Shown here one piece after another: positions 44,121 through 54,052 of a stretch of 64,000 bases of DNA. Source of the stretch: Cellulosilyticum sp. Lineage in GTDB: Bacteria; Bacillota; Clostridia; Lachnospirales; Cellulosilyticaceae. Made by a program: the position numbers and the translations under genes. Position 1 is the first letter of the stretch. The number at the start of each line of letters is the position of its first letter. The stretch covers positions 1 to 64,000 of the forward strand of contig SVDC01000019.1 of assembly GCA_015058045.1 (NCBI GenBank), given 5' to 3'. The notes below the pieces were generated by a model. The model did not search any database, was not told where the DNA came from, and saw nothing but the letters and a program-made list of their open reading frames with translations.

Positions 44121-45722
44121 CTACTTTCTAACCACTGTTGCTTGTTTCTTTGCATTATCCCAAGTTAAGTTGACACCTGAAAAGGCTTTTGCTACTTGTG
44201 AAATTGGAATATACACTCTGTTCTTATAGGAAATAGCCGCTGCTTCCATCGTTTGACTAACACCATTCACAGTCATATTCTTTGAGTTAAGTGGTACATT
44301 AATCACATTAGTACCATCATAAATCACTACTGATTTGGCATTAGCATTCCATACTACCTTTGATGCATCTATATTGAGTGCATAGGCTACATATCGGATT
44401 GGAATGTAAATACGACCAGATCTGGCAATTGGTGCTGCATCCATTTTCTCAGTCACACCATTACGACTCCATGAAGCTTGATTTAATGTAAAAACTACAT
44501 TTGAAGCTGTTCCAGTACTTGTATTTGTGCTCGTTTGAGGTGTTGTATTGATTGTTGGCGCTGTTACATATACAGTTTGTGAAGTTGTATTCCCATTAAC
44601 ATCCGTCGCTATAACAGTATAACTTCCTGATGTTGCAGCTAGATATTCTGCACTACCACCAGTAGTTGGAATGGCTACAGACATACCATTTACAGTTACC
44701 TTAGATAAAGTATTATTAGTAATGAGGCTACTTGGCTGTGCTGTAATGGCAAGACACATTACCCCCCCTACATTCTTTTGTGTCACACTTAATGTTGGTT
44801 TATAAGAATCACTGGTAAGATTAGAATCTACATAAATCGTTTGTGTGGTTTGTTGATTGTAGTTATCTGTTACAACTACTGTATAGTTACCTGTGCTCGG
44901 TACAGCATACTCTCCAGTTCCTCCAGATGAGCTAAAAGTAATCTTAGAATTATTAACCGTTACCTTAGAAATTCTTGCATCCGCTCCCGGAGAAGACTTA
45001 ATGGTTAAATACCACTTACCATTTTTTAAAGTTTTATCAACTGTTAAGCTTGGCTTATCTGTATCTACATCTATGTCTATTTTTTCTACTGTCGTATTGC
45101 CTACTATATCTTTTACTTCAACGGTGTAGGTCTTAGATTGAGTTACTTTATAGTTTACAGTATCTCCATTTGAATTAAAAGAAATAGCTGAACCATTAAC
45201 TGTTACACTAGCTATAGATGTATTGTCCTCTGCATCAATTACCAAATAACAATAACCATTTTTATAGGTTTTAGATAAGTCAACTGTAGGTTTTTTAGTA
45301 TCACTAATTGTTACATTTTGTGTAACCGTTGTTGTCCTATCCTCTGTATCTCTTACATAAAATGTATAAGTTCCAGCATTAGATATTTCAATATAATAAT
45401 CAGCTGAGGTGTCACTTCCATTTCTCTTAGTCGCTGGTTTAGAGCCAATCTCTACTGCACTTATATTACTATAGGTTTGTACATGCATCATCAAACAAAG
45501 TTTTGAATCTATGGTTACAGTCCTAATACTACTAATGACTGGCTTATACACCTGGCTACTTGTTGTATCACTCCTTACAGTAAAATGATTCTTACCTAAA
45601 AACTCATGCATAACTTGACTTGTCTGACTTGTTCCTTTTTCACTAGCATAAAGTCCTGAAAAACTTCCTGTCATTGAAGTAGCCACAATAGCTACATATA
45701 CTAATCTCTTAAATATTTTCAT
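44121..45722 (-). CDS. Exported Ig-repeat protein with C-terminal copper-amine-oxidase-like (stalk) domain
   Basis: A 533-residue protein. Signal peptide (LVYVAIVATSMTGSFSGLYA). At least four repeats of about 80 residues carry the pattern YKNG.CYLVIDAEDN, VTVNGSAISF, then SGxYTVxVTD, i.e. Ig-like strands. The C-terminal domain (about 410-533) reads VFTLNQASWSRNGVTEKMDA, RIYIPIRYVAYALN and VYIPISQVAKAFSG, the Cu_amine_oxidN1 pattern used as a wall-associated module rather than an enzyme. It shares architecture with the product of 46997-48553. The two flank a TolC-like gene on the same strand. Confidence 0.85.
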   Translation of the reverse strand: MKIFKRLVYVAIVATSMTGSFSGLYASEKGTSQTSQVMHEFLGKNHFTVRSDTTSSQVYKPVISSIRTVTIDSKLCLMMHVQTYSNISAVEIGSKPATKRNGSDTSADYYIEISNAGTYTFYVRDTEDRTTTVTQNVTISDTKKPTVDLSKTYKNGYCYLVIDAEDNTSIASVTVNGSAISFNSNGDTVNYKVTQSKTYTVEVKDIVGNTTVEKIDIDVDTDKPSLTVDKTLKNGKWYLTIKSSPGADARISKVTVNNSKITFSSSGGTGEYAVPSTGNYTVVVTDNYNQQTTQTIYVDSNLTSDSYKPTLSVTQKNVGGVMCLAITAQPSSLITNNTLSKVTVNGMSVAIPTTGGSAEYLAATSGSYTVIATDVNGNTTSQTVYVTAPTINTTPQTSTNTSTGTASNVVFTLNQASWSRNGVTEKMDAAPIARSGRIYIPIRYVAYALNIDASKVVWNANAKSVVIYDGTNVINVPLNSKNMTVNGVSQTMEAAAISYKNRVYIPISQVAKAFSGVNLTWDNAKKQATVVRK

Positions 45723-45868
45723 TCTATTTTCCTCCCCTTAGAACGCCTACTTCTATTATACTAATTTTTTTTAACTTTTTTCATTTATTACATTTTATTA
45801 ATATTTATTTTAAAACCTATATCTAAACTATTTACTCTTTTTAAATGAACTCTATCTCATTTCACACT

Positions 45869-45919
45869 AAAAAATCCTTTCTAGAAATACTCTCTTTGCA
45901 TTTCTAGAAAGGATTTTTC
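45869..45919 (-). terminator. Terminator after the TolC-like gene
   Basis: A 19-bp near-perfect stem (arms 45870-45888 and 45900-45918) with an 11-base loop, ending in TTTTTTAG on the minus strand. Confidence 0.9.
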
Positions 45920-45932
45920 TTATTCATTCACT

Positions 45933-46976
45933 TTAATAAAAATTAACCCAAGGCTTTTTAACTGCATCTTTTGTTGCATTATATTGTACCTTATAGGCTA
46001 GTAAATTAAGTTGTAACTCCTTTAAATCTAACTCTGCTTCATCCACTTCTATTTGACTAATTAGTCCTTTTTCTAATTTGAGCTTATTAGCTTCTAAAGT
46101 CTTTTCTAAATCTTGAACCTTTACTTCAAGCTCTTTAATATTTTGCTTGGTTGTTTCTAAAGAACTATATAAGGTATTTAAAGATGAAAGGTATTGCTCC
46201 TTCATGGATTTTAATTGAACCTTTGCTTGAGCCGTACTAGATTTACTATTATAATAAGTTACTGCACTGTTATCACGCCTTTTAAGTGCATCGGTAACAG
46301 AATAATTCTCTGATACCTCTACTAATTTTTCTTGATACTGCAGCATTTCATTTACACTAGTATTAAAGAAGTATTGAATATTACCTGTATACTCATAGTA
46401 TTCAACATCAAAATTTCCTTCTAATGTATATCTTGAAGTATCATATTTTGCGAGTAACTTAAAGTCTGCTCGGTTCTTATCTAATTCAGCTTGTAATTTA
46501 TCTTTAGCTGTACGTTGTTCTTTGATGGTACTTTCAGCTGTTTCATATTGTATTTTGCTAATTAAACCATTTCTGTACTTTAGCTCTGCTTGACTAAATT
46601 GTTTTTCTTGCAATACCAATTTTTCATCACAGAAAGCTACTTGTTTCTCTAATAGTGCAATGGAATTATATAATTTAGTTGCTTCATATGTAACTGCATC
46701 TTTATGATATTTTTCTGTTTGTTCACTTTCTAATCTATTATAATAATTACTTTGATAAGCAGTTGTAGCCACATCATCTGTATCTTGCATAATTTGAGAA
46801 GCAGCTGCCCTATCTGCTGTATAGGCTTCTTGTTGAGCCGCATCGGCACTTAATGCTGAACTAATCGCTTGTTCTAAGGTTAATACTGGTAATTCACTTG
46901 CAAAACTTGTGGTAACTGACATAATCCCTATTGCTGCAATTGCAATAGCCTGTGCTAGTTTTCTTCTTAACTTCAT
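45933..46976 (-). CDS. TolC/outer-membrane-efflux-type coiled-coil exported protein
   Basis: A 347-residue protein with a signal peptide (AQAIAIAAIGIMSVTTSFA). The start LPVLTLEQAISSALSADAA and the two internal repeats (KYRNGLISKIQYETAE and KLEKGLISQIEVDEAELDLK) are the OEP/TolC pattern, with long helices between. It is shorter than Gram-negative TolC (about 420-480) and has reduced strand regions, so it may not form a barrel. In a Gram-positive it would be a wall-side coiled-coil protein of unknown role. It lies 20 bp after the stalk-domain gene 46997-48553, probably in one transcript. Confidence 0.8.
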   Translation of the reverse strand: MKLRRKLAQAIAIAAIGIMSVTTSFASELPVLTLEQAISSALSADAAQQEAYTADRAAASQIMQDTDDVATTAYQSNYYNRLESEQTEKYHKDAVTYEATKLYNSIALLEKQVAFCDEKLVLQEKQFSQAELKYRNGLISKIQYETAESTIKEQRTAKDKLQAELDKNRADFKLLAKYDTSRYTLEGNFDVEYYEYTGNIQYFFNTSVNEMLQYQEKLVEVSENYSVTDALKRRDNSAVTYYNSKSSTAQAKVQLKSMKEQYLSSLNTLYSSLETTKQNIKELEVKVQDLEKTLEANKLKLEKGLISQIEVDEAELDLKELQLNLLAYKVQYNATKDAVKKPWVNFY

Positions 46977-46996
46977 GATATTCCTCCTATTATTTT

Positions 46997-48553
46997 TTAT
47001 CTAATAATCGTTAGTTGTTTAGCTGTATTATTCCAGCTTACTTGTATATTTCTATTTGAAAAAGCTGATTTAATTTGTGAAATAGGCAACATAACGCGAC
47101 CACCAGTAGATGTTGGTGCTGCATCCATAGATATAGATCTACCATTTACACTCATCACTTTTGACCCAATTTTTAACTGAATAATATCTGCTCCATCATA
47201 AATAGTTACTGTCCTTGCTGAAGCATTCCATTTAATATCCTCAGCATCTACTCCTAGCGCATAAGCAATATAACGAATTGGTAAATATACTCTTGAATTC
47301 ATCGCTTTAGGTGCTACTGTCATTCGCTCTTGAGCTACACCATTTTTTGTCCAAGATTTATTATTTAGTTTGAATATGATGGTTGTACTGCCTAAACTAG
47401 AGGAATTATTCGTATTTAATCCAGCATTGCCTGCTGCAAAGGTAGTTGTTGTTGTACTATTTCCTTCATTATCTGTTACAACAACTGTGTAGTTGCCATC
47501 AACAGGTACATAGTACAATGCATAACCTTTACTGTTATCATAATTTATGGAGCTACCATTTACTGTAACTGAAGCAATATTTCCATCATCTTTAGCTTCA
47601 ACAATTAAATACCACCCTGGAACACCATTTGCTTTATAATTCTGAGATACCTTTACTGTTGGTGGTACTTTACTTTGTTCATAGACATCAATATAAAGAC
47701 TTTCTGTTCTAGTTAATCCCCCTTTATCTGTAACCACAACTTTATAGGTTCCTGATTTAGTAACCTCATACTCCTTAGTTCCACCAGATGTTGGGAAAGT
47801 GATTTTACTATTATTAACAGTCACCTTAGATATATTATCTGATGCATCTGCTTTAATCACTAAATACCATTTACCTGATCTATATTCCTTAGAAAGTGAT
47901 AAAGTTGGAATACTTGCATTTACATTAATATATAAACTTGCAGTTTTACGGTTATCATTTTTATCTGTTACGGTTACCGTATAAGTTCCTGTATTGTAAA
48001 CTCTATATGATGTTTCTCCTCCTGAACTGCTAAGAGAAATAGATACATCATTTACTGTGACATTTTTAATGCCATCATCATCTTTAACATCAATGACTAA
48101 ATAGCAATCACCATTTCTATATTCTTTTGTTAAATCAATCGTTGTTTCATCGTCAGATAGCTTGATATAGAGAGAATCTGTCTTTTGTACCCCATTAGCA
48201 CCCCATACTTTGACTTCATACCAACCTGTTTTAGTGACTTTATAGGCAAAATGATATATATCATCTCTCACAATACCTTCTGATGAACCATTAACTGAAG
48301 CGTGCATTCCTGTATCGTTAACACTCATGATTAAGTATACTGTTGAATTTCGCGTCTCTTGATATAATCTTAACTCTGGTACAAAATCAATACTTCCTGC
48401 ACTTGTACTATAAACAGTCGGATGAGATGTAAAGCCATATTCCATCATAATAGAATTTATACTTGTTTGCTCTGCTGCATAAAGATTTGAAAAAGAACCT
48501 ACCATTCCTATACATAACGTAGAAAGCAATGCTATTTTCTTAATAAAGTTCAT
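46997..48553 (-). CDS. Exported Ig-repeat protein with C-terminal stalk (Cu_amine_oxidN1) domain
   Basis: A 518-residue protein and paralogue of 44121-45722. Signal peptide (IALLSTLCIGMVGSFSNLYA). About four Ig-like repeats share YRNGDCYLVIDVKDDDGI, VTVNDVSISLSSSGG and TGTYTVTVTDK patterns. The C-terminal domain reads IIFKLNNKSWTKNGV, RVYLPIRYIAYALGV and RVMLPISQIKSAFS. It is probably a cell-surface structural protein. It heads a two-gene unit with the TolC-like gene. Confidence 0.85.
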   Translation of the reverse strand: MNFIKKIALLSTLCIGMVGSFSNLYAAEQTSINSIMMEYGFTSHPTVYSTSAGSIDFVPELRLYQETRNSTVYLIMSVNDTGMHASVNGSSEGIVRDDIYHFAYKVTKTGWYEVKVWGANGVQKTDSLYIKLSDDETTIDLTKEYRNGDCYLVIDVKDDDGIKNVTVNDVSISLSSSGGETSYRVYNTGTYTVTVTDKNDNRKTASLYINVNASIPTLSLSKEYRSGKWYLVIKADASDNISKVTVNNSKITFPTSGGTKEYEVTKSGTYKVVVTDKGGLTRTESLYIDVYEQSKVPPTVKVSQNYKANGVPGWYLIVEAKDDGNIASVTVNGSSINYDNSKGYALYYVPVDGNYTVVVTDNEGNSTTTTTFAAGNAGLNTNNSSSLGSTTIIFKLNNKSWTKNGVAQERMTVAPKAMNSRVYLPIRYIAYALGVDAEDIKWNASARTVTIYDGADIIQLKIGSKVMSVNGRSISMDAAPTSTGGRVMLPISQIKSAFSNRNIQVSWNNTAKQLTIIR

Positions 48554-48732
48554 AATTCTTCCTCCCCCAATTAATCCTTTCCTTTATTATAATACATTAA
48601 AACAAATTAGAAGATTAATATTTTATTAATTATTTATTATTTTATCTTAACATTGTAACCAATATATGAAGTTCCAATAAAAACTCAGAAGCCTAATTCT
48701 TTCTTGTTTAAATGATTCCTCTCTTTAAGCAA

Positions 48733-48768
48733 AAAAGGTAGCCCTACTTGTAATATAGGCTACCTTTT
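48733..48768 (-). terminator. Terminator after the ligase-like gene
   Basis: AAAAGGTAGCC (48733-48743) pairs with GGCTACCTTTT (48758-48768). On the minus strand the U-tract is TTTTTTGC. Confidence 0.88.
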
Positions 48769-48788
48769 AACATACTTTATGTTTCTTA

Positions 48789-50735
48789 CTATTTCATTTT
48801 TATAACGCGATGCGGAGCTAACTTTTGCGCTTTATCTCTTACTTGTTGCTTCATATAATTTACTGCAAAACCTGTTCCTAATAGAACCCAGAAAATTGGT
48901 GTTACAGTAATGGCAGAATCATTAAAGATTCCCGCTCCTAAGTACCCCACAACAGCAAGCATAATAGCAATTCCCATGGCATCTGAACCATCATAGTTTT
49001 CTTGAAATGCATATAGCTTAAAGCTGTGTATTAAATAAGTGATCATCATGACTAAAAAGGCAACTAATGCAATTCCACCCTGATTCATTCCTATTTGTAG
49101 GTATAGATTATGTGCTTTATCTACTAGCATCTCTGTGGTATCATATGCCCACCATTTTGCCAAACGATCGTTTTGTGGGAAATAAGCTACGAATGTATCT
49201 GGTCCATTTCCTATAATTAAATTTTTCTCTAAGAATACGGATAAGCTTCTTGACCAAATATATCCACGAGATGAACCTAACTTTTCTTTTCCCTTAAATC
49301 CAATAGATTCTGCTTCTACTTCCTCTAAAGGTAATCCCGAAAAAGAATCAATTTGAGTAAGACCTTGTTGATCTAATTTAAATGAGAAATAACCATTTCC
49401 ATTAATGATTACTAGTATTGCATCAATAGGCTGTTGTTCTGTAAAAACACCAATCTCTTGCCTAATAATTTCAATATAACTAAATCTAGGGTCCAATATA
49501 GTATATTTCTTTTCAGGTGCACTATTTTCACTAGTTAACATACTGTAATCTACTGTTGCTGCATATTCAATGCGGTTATTTTCTTCATCGAAAAGTTGAA
49601 TCTCATCTTCTATGTATTGTATGGTGAGTTTATTATCTTGTAAAACAAAAGTAACCTCTCCATTTTCATTGATTACTTCTTTTACTGGTATATAATCCTT
49701 AAAATTAAATTCTGCATCTGTTCCTTTAAATAAGGCTACAGCATCTTCTACTAAAGTTGGTATTCTATTAAAAATACTTCCATTTGTAATAAAATTAAAG
49801 GCTACCAATATGACTACTAAAGCAACGCCCACACCAACTGTTTGTTTCCACTTAATAATCAGCTTACGTCCAAAAATAACTATACCCATAATTACTGCTA
49901 AAATAAGACCTATCAAGCCTGATCTTGCTGTACTTCCCAGTAAGACAAACAGTGAAACTAATGATATGATACCTAATACAATTTTTTTCTTCATGCCTCT
50001 AACCATTAAAGTAAGTGTGGCAAAAAGTGGAACCATCATGGCACCAAATGATCCTACATAATTATAGTGATACATTGTTCCTAGTATCTTATTGGATTCA
50101 TAATCTGATGTAAGCTCCCCTACCTGTGTCCTAAGTTCCTCTGGAACTACTAAATTATATCCAATCTCTGTTTTAATAAGTAAATCAAACCCAGCATATT
50201 GAAATGCCCCTAGTATAGCTGTAACCACTACTAAAAACATAAGTGGTGCTATAATCCATATGTAACTTTTTTCATTTCTGATGATATAGAATGTATAAAA
50301 TAACATAATCATATAAGCGCCCCACATAATGAGCCCCTCACATCTATCATATACACCCCACATAGCAATCTCTTTATATTCAGAGAAAATCGCAGATAAT
50401 ATAGTCATGACCATTAAAACAGCACCGCTTATAAAGTAAATCTTGCTGATTTTATCTACTTTAAGTTCATTTTTTTCTACGAAAAAATAGAGAAAAATTA
50501 ACATGACGATAGATAATATAATAATACCAGTTGATTTATACTGGGTATAATAATCCGTCAGATTAAGCTCCCTAAATAAAATATTCATTCTACCATCTTT
50601 AGGCATAACCAATACTAATCTTACGATTAAAGGGATGATTGCCAATAATATTACCACAGGAATGAACATGACTTTATTAATTAAATCACGTCTTTTTTCT
50701 AATTTTTCTTTTTGCTCTTGTGAGTAAATAGACAT
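48789..50735 (-). CDS. O-antigen ligase/polymerase-like membrane protein (Wzy/WaaL superfamily)
   Basis: A 648-residue polytopic protein with about 12 helices. The family motif is in the late periplasmic-type loop: LIIGNGPDTFVAYFP and VDKAHNLYLQIGMNQGG. An unusually large extracytoplasmic insert (about 310-475), rich in charged residues, separates the helix sets. In this superfamily the enzyme joins or polymerises lipid-linked glycans outside the membrane, so it could attach the surface glycan to a protein or wall acceptor (inference). It is monocistronic with a terminator, between two groups of surface proteins. Confidence 0.85.
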   Translation of the reverse strand: MSIYSQEQKEKLEKRRDLINKVMFIPVVILLAIIPLIVRLVLVMPKDGRMNILFRELNLTDYYTQYKSTGIIILSIVMLIFLYFFVEKNELKVDKISKIYFISGAVLMVMTILSAIFSEYKEIAMWGVYDRCEGLIMWGAYMIMLFYTFYIIRNEKSYIWIIAPLMFLVVVTAILGAFQYAGFDLLIKTEIGYNLVVPEELRTQVGELTSDYESNKILGTMYHYNYVGSFGAMMVPLFATLTLMVRGMKKKIVLGIISLVSLFVLLGSTARSGLIGLILAVIMGIVIFGRKLIIKWKQTVGVGVALVVILVAFNFITNGSIFNRIPTLVEDAVALFKGTDAEFNFKDYIPVKEVINENGEVTFVLQDNKLTIQYIEDEIQLFDEENNRIEYAATVDYSMLTSENSAPEKKYTILDPRFSYIEIIRQEIGVFTEQQPIDAILVIINGNGYFSFKLDQQGLTQIDSFSGLPLEEVEAESIGFKGKEKLGSSRGYIWSRSLSVFLEKNLIIGNGPDTFVAYFPQNDRLAKWWAYDTTEMLVDKAHNLYLQIGMNQGGIALVAFLVMMITYLIHSFKLYAFQENYDGSDAMGIAIMLAVVGYLGAGIFNDSAITVTPIFWVLLGTGFAVNYMKQQVRDKAQKLAPHRVIKMK

Positions 50736-50829
50736 CTTCTAATATACTCCTTTCCATCATTTATTTGCATGCTACAATAGTATATCATTAATCTAAATAT
50801 TATACCATATTTCTCTTTTCTTCCATTAA

Positions 50830-50856
50830 AAAGAGGGCACCCTAAGTGCCCTCTTC
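50830..50856 (-). terminator. Terminator of the surface protein gene 50884-53673
   Basis: AAGAGGGCAC (50831-50840) pairs with GTGCCCTCTT (50846-50855) with a 5-base loop. It is followed on the minus strand by TTTAATGG. Confidence 0.85.
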
Positions 50857-50883
50857 CTTACAACTATCTAATTTAAATAGTTA

Positions 50884-53673
50884 TTATTTTGCTTCTGTTT
50901 GGTTTGTAAATGTAGCTGTTTTTGTAGTTGCATCCCAAGATTTTTGAACATCAAGAGCTGATGCGATGTATGCCATTGGTACGCACATTCTTCCATCTTT
51001 AACTTCAGCTTTAACAGCCATTGGAATTGCTGTACCATTTACAACGATAGCAGCTTTACCTGCTGTAATAGAAATTACTTTGTTACCAGCAATAATTGTA
51101 GCTGTGCTTGTAGCTTTATCGTATTGAATTGCATTTCCTTCAATACCGAATGCTTTAGCAACATATTTAACTGGTACCATTGTGTAACCGTCTTTAGCAT
51201 AAACAGCTGAATCCATAGTTACTGCTTCACCGTTTACTGTGAATTTGCTTTCACCTAATACGAATGTTGCTGTAGCAGCTTTAAGACCTGAAGCATCGAT
51301 GTCTTGTGTATTCTTTGTTGTCATTGTGATGAATTCAGGAACTACATACATATCTGTATATTGGTTTCTGTAGCTATTAGAATATAATACATTTGTACTA
51401 GCTGTTGAAAGTACATCTAATACGTTTTCATCTGTAAGTGCGTCACCCCAGATTTGTAAATCGTAGTTAGCTTCTGGAACTGTACGGTCAGCTGTGAATT
51501 TGATATTAGAAACTTCGATTGTACTAGCTTCTGTAGAAGTTTTTGTTACTTCAAATGCTACAACTTTATTATCTCTAGTAATTTGAACATGATCAATAGT
51601 CATATTACCACTTGTTACTTTGATATCTGGTACTGCATCAAATGTGATACCATCTTGAAGATCTTCAGCAGATAAGAACATCCATCCTTTTTCGATCATA
51701 CCTTTATCTGTTTCTTTAATTGTTACTTTACCAGCTGCTTGTTCTTGAAGACCTACTTTAATAGCAGCATTTTCAATTTCTACAGCGATTGGTTCAATAA
51801 TGTTAGCAATTACACATTCAACATCTTTTTCATAAGAACGTGTGAATAAGTTGCCAGCTTTAACTTTGATTTCACCTTTAGCCATAACTGATGTAGCAAC
51901 TGGAAGTGTTACTTTAACTTTGTCATCGCTAGTATTTGTAAGTCTATCATAAAGACCTGAGAAACCAATTACATAACCATTTGCATCAATGTCAAGACTT
52001 AAGCTATCTGTTAAGAAGCCTTTTTTATCTCCATCTTTTCCAGCTTTTTCTTCGAATTTAATTACTTCATCTTCAATTAATTCAACGAAACGAGCTTTAG
52101 CTGCTTGAGCATAAGATGTTGTGCTGTAAGATGTTGTGCTGTAATCAACATCAGCTGGTCCAAAGATATAACCATTTTCTAATGTAAATTCAATTTTTCT
52201 TGTATCCACTAAAGAGTCTTTTACAGCTTCTTTAAGTGTAAATGTTGCTCTTGTATCAGAAACAATACCACTTCTACCAGCTTTTACATTTACAGGTTCA
52301 CTTTCAATTGTTACACCATAGTCAGCTACTGTTGCAACTTTAAGTGTTGTAGATGCAACTAAGTTTGTAGATGCAATATTTTTAGCTGTTTCACCAGTAC
52401 CTTTTGTAAGGTCTTCGCTAAGTGTGATATTTACGTCACCTGTAGCAGCTGTTTTATCTTGTGGTTGTACATGGATTCCTGTAAGAACTACTTCACCATA
52501 AGCACTTGCATCTTCCCATTTTGGAAGTTGAATAAGAAGTACTTGTTGATCATCATCAACAGTTGTAGATGTGTCTCTTGTTGTTCTTGTTTCTTTTCCA
52601 TATACAACATTTACTACATTTTCCCCTGTTGTGTCAGTACTATATTTAGCTTCTTTTCCATAGAAACCTCTTTTACCAGTTGCTTTAATATTAGCTGTAG
52701 TTTTTGATAAATTGAATTCTAAATCAGAGCTTGATGGTAATTTAATTTTAATCCATCTGTTATTTGCATCTTTTAATGAACCGATTTGAGTTTCATCTAA
52801 TCTGATTTCGCCAATTTCTTCAATGTTATCAATTGTAATTGTTTTGCTATCAGCTGTAGCAGCTAATTTTTTATCTGTTAATACACCTGTAATAGAGAAT
52901 GTCTTAGTTGATACGAATGAATCATTACCATCTAAGTAAGCTAATACTTCTTTATCTCCACCAACTTTTGCTAAGAATGGGATTGCATATGTAGTCCCTT
53001 TAGCAAATTTACCATTGAAATCCATTCTGATAGTTGATTTATATTTTCTATCACTACCTGAAACCATTGTTTGTTCTGTAATATCCATTGGTTTAATTAT
53101 TACATAAGAATCTTCATTTGCTTTTCCTACAGTTGCACTATCAGCACCTGTATAACCAATTTGTAAATATCCCTTGTCAATGATTTCATTAACTTTTAAG
53201 CCTTTTACGTCTACAGTATCTAATGCTCCATCTTTTACAATTTTCCATTCGATAGGTGCTGTAGTTCCATCTGTAAGTTTACCATCTTCATCGAAGTATA
53301 CGTTAGTTGTACCATCATTATTAAGAGCTGCTACATATGCAACATATGCTTCTTTAACAAAGTTACTATCTGTTGTAAGATGTAAGAATGCTGTTTGTTG
53401 TTTAGAAAGATCATAAGTATATTCTGGTGAAATTTCTAATTTTGGTAAGTTAGGATTTTCACTCTTGAATAAAGCACCATCTGTGTAGTTTGCTGTAGCT
53501 TTTGTTGTGCCACTATATACATAACTTGATGTTGTAAATCCAATTGTGCTATTTTTAATTTTGTAGTTGTAAACACTTAATGTGTTTGATGAATCAGCCA
53601 TTGTTACTACTGGAACTGATGTTACCACCATAGATGCAGCCATAACTGCAACTAATTTGTTACGAAGTTTCAT
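50884..53673 (-). CDS. Large exported surface protein with C-terminal stalk domain, paralogue 1
   Basis: A 929-residue protein. Signal peptide NKLVAVMAASMVVTSVPVVT-type, cleavage after TMA. The long beta-rich body has no known enzyme motif. The C-terminal Cu_amine_oxidN1 domain (about 815-925) reads KFTVNGEAVTMDSAVYAKDG, MVPVKYVAKAFGIEG and RMCVPMAYIASALDV. The body aligns with the product of 54053-56824 along its whole length with short indels: a tandem duplication. Codon choice is strongly biased (GTT, GCT, ACT, GAA), suggesting high expression. It is probably a surface-layer or major wall protein, though no SLH repeats are present. Confidence 0.85.
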   Translation of the reverse strand: MKLRNKLVAVMAASMVVTSVPVVTMADSSNTLSVYNYKIKNSTIGFTTSSYVYSGTTKATANYTDGALFKSENPNLPKLEISPEYTYDLSKQQTAFLHLTTDSNFVKEAYVAYVAALNNDGTTNVYFDEDGKLTDGTTAPIEWKIVKDGALDTVDVKGLKVNEIIDKGYLQIGYTGADSATVGKANEDSYVIIKPMDITEQTMVSGSDRKYKSTIRMDFNGKFAKGTTYAIPFLAKVGGDKEVLAYLDGNDSFVSTKTFSITGVLTDKKLAATADSKTITIDNIEEIGEIRLDETQIGSLKDANNRWIKIKLPSSSDLEFNLSKTTANIKATGKRGFYGKEAKYSTDTTGENVVNVVYGKETRTTRDTSTTVDDDQQVLLIQLPKWEDASAYGEVVLTGIHVQPQDKTAATGDVNITLSEDLTKGTGETAKNIASTNLVASTTLKVATVADYGVTIESEPVNVKAGRSGIVSDTRATFTLKEAVKDSLVDTRKIEFTLENGYIFGPADVDYSTTSYSTTSYAQAAKARFVELIEDEVIKFEEKAGKDGDKKGFLTDSLSLDIDANGYVIGFSGLYDRLTNTSDDKVKVTLPVATSVMAKGEIKVKAGNLFTRSYEKDVECVIANIIEPIAVEIENAAIKVGLQEQAAGKVTIKETDKGMIEKGWMFLSAEDLQDGITFDAVPDIKVTSGNMTIDHVQITRDNKVVAFEVTKTSTEASTIEVSNIKFTADRTVPEANYDLQIWGDALTDENVLDVLSTASTNVLYSNSYRNQYTDMYVVPEFITMTTKNTQDIDASGLKAATATFVLGESKFTVNGEAVTMDSAVYAKDGYTMVPVKYVAKAFGIEGNAIQYDKATSTATIIAGNKVISITAGKAAIVVNGTAIPMAVKAEVKDGRMCVPMAYIASALDVQKSWDATTKTATFTNQTEAK

Positions 53674-53726
53674 TTATATATCCCCCTTATTTCTATAATT
53701 CATTTTTTTAAATTTATTACATGATT

Positions 53727-53755
53727 ACTATATTTTATTTTTATTAATAAATCAA
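53727..53755 (-). promoter_or_regulatory. Candidate promoter of surface protein gene 50884-53673
   Basis: On the minus strand TTGATT (53750-53755), 17-base spacer, TATAGT (53727-53732), about 54 bp upstream of the ATG. Confidence 0.5.
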
Positions 53756-53988
53756 TACATTTTTTATTTTGTAACATTAATGTAATTTTTGTTAATTTAT
53801 TTTTTTATGAACTAGTACAATTTTCAAATAAAGTAAATTTTAAGTTTTTTACCCCTCAAATAACGAGTTTAGTCTAATGAAGCAGATGCCTACTTACAGA
53901 CTGCATGACATGATTCATTAAATTCTTTTTTTGTTTAATACTTATTTTTATGTTCTATTGTCTCTTTGTTTTATGTTTACAAAAATAA

Positions 53989-54029
53989 AAAACACTCTAG
54001 GAGTAAATTCTTACTACCTAGAGTGTTTT
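53989..54029 (-). terminator. Terminator of surface protein gene 54053-56824
   Basis: AAAACACTCTAGG (53989-54001) pairs with CCTAGAGTGTTTT (54017-54029) with a 15-base loop. U-rich on the minus strand (TTTTTATTTTTG). Confidence 0.92.
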
Positions 54030-54052
54030 AACTTTTAATATGCTTTTATTAA

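Larger units (their letters stand above)
53674..54052. other. 379-bp intergenic region between the two tandem surface-protein genes
   Basis: No coding potential seen. It holds the terminator of the upstream gene (53989-54029) and the promoter region of the downstream gene near 53727-53755. Confidence 0.65.
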
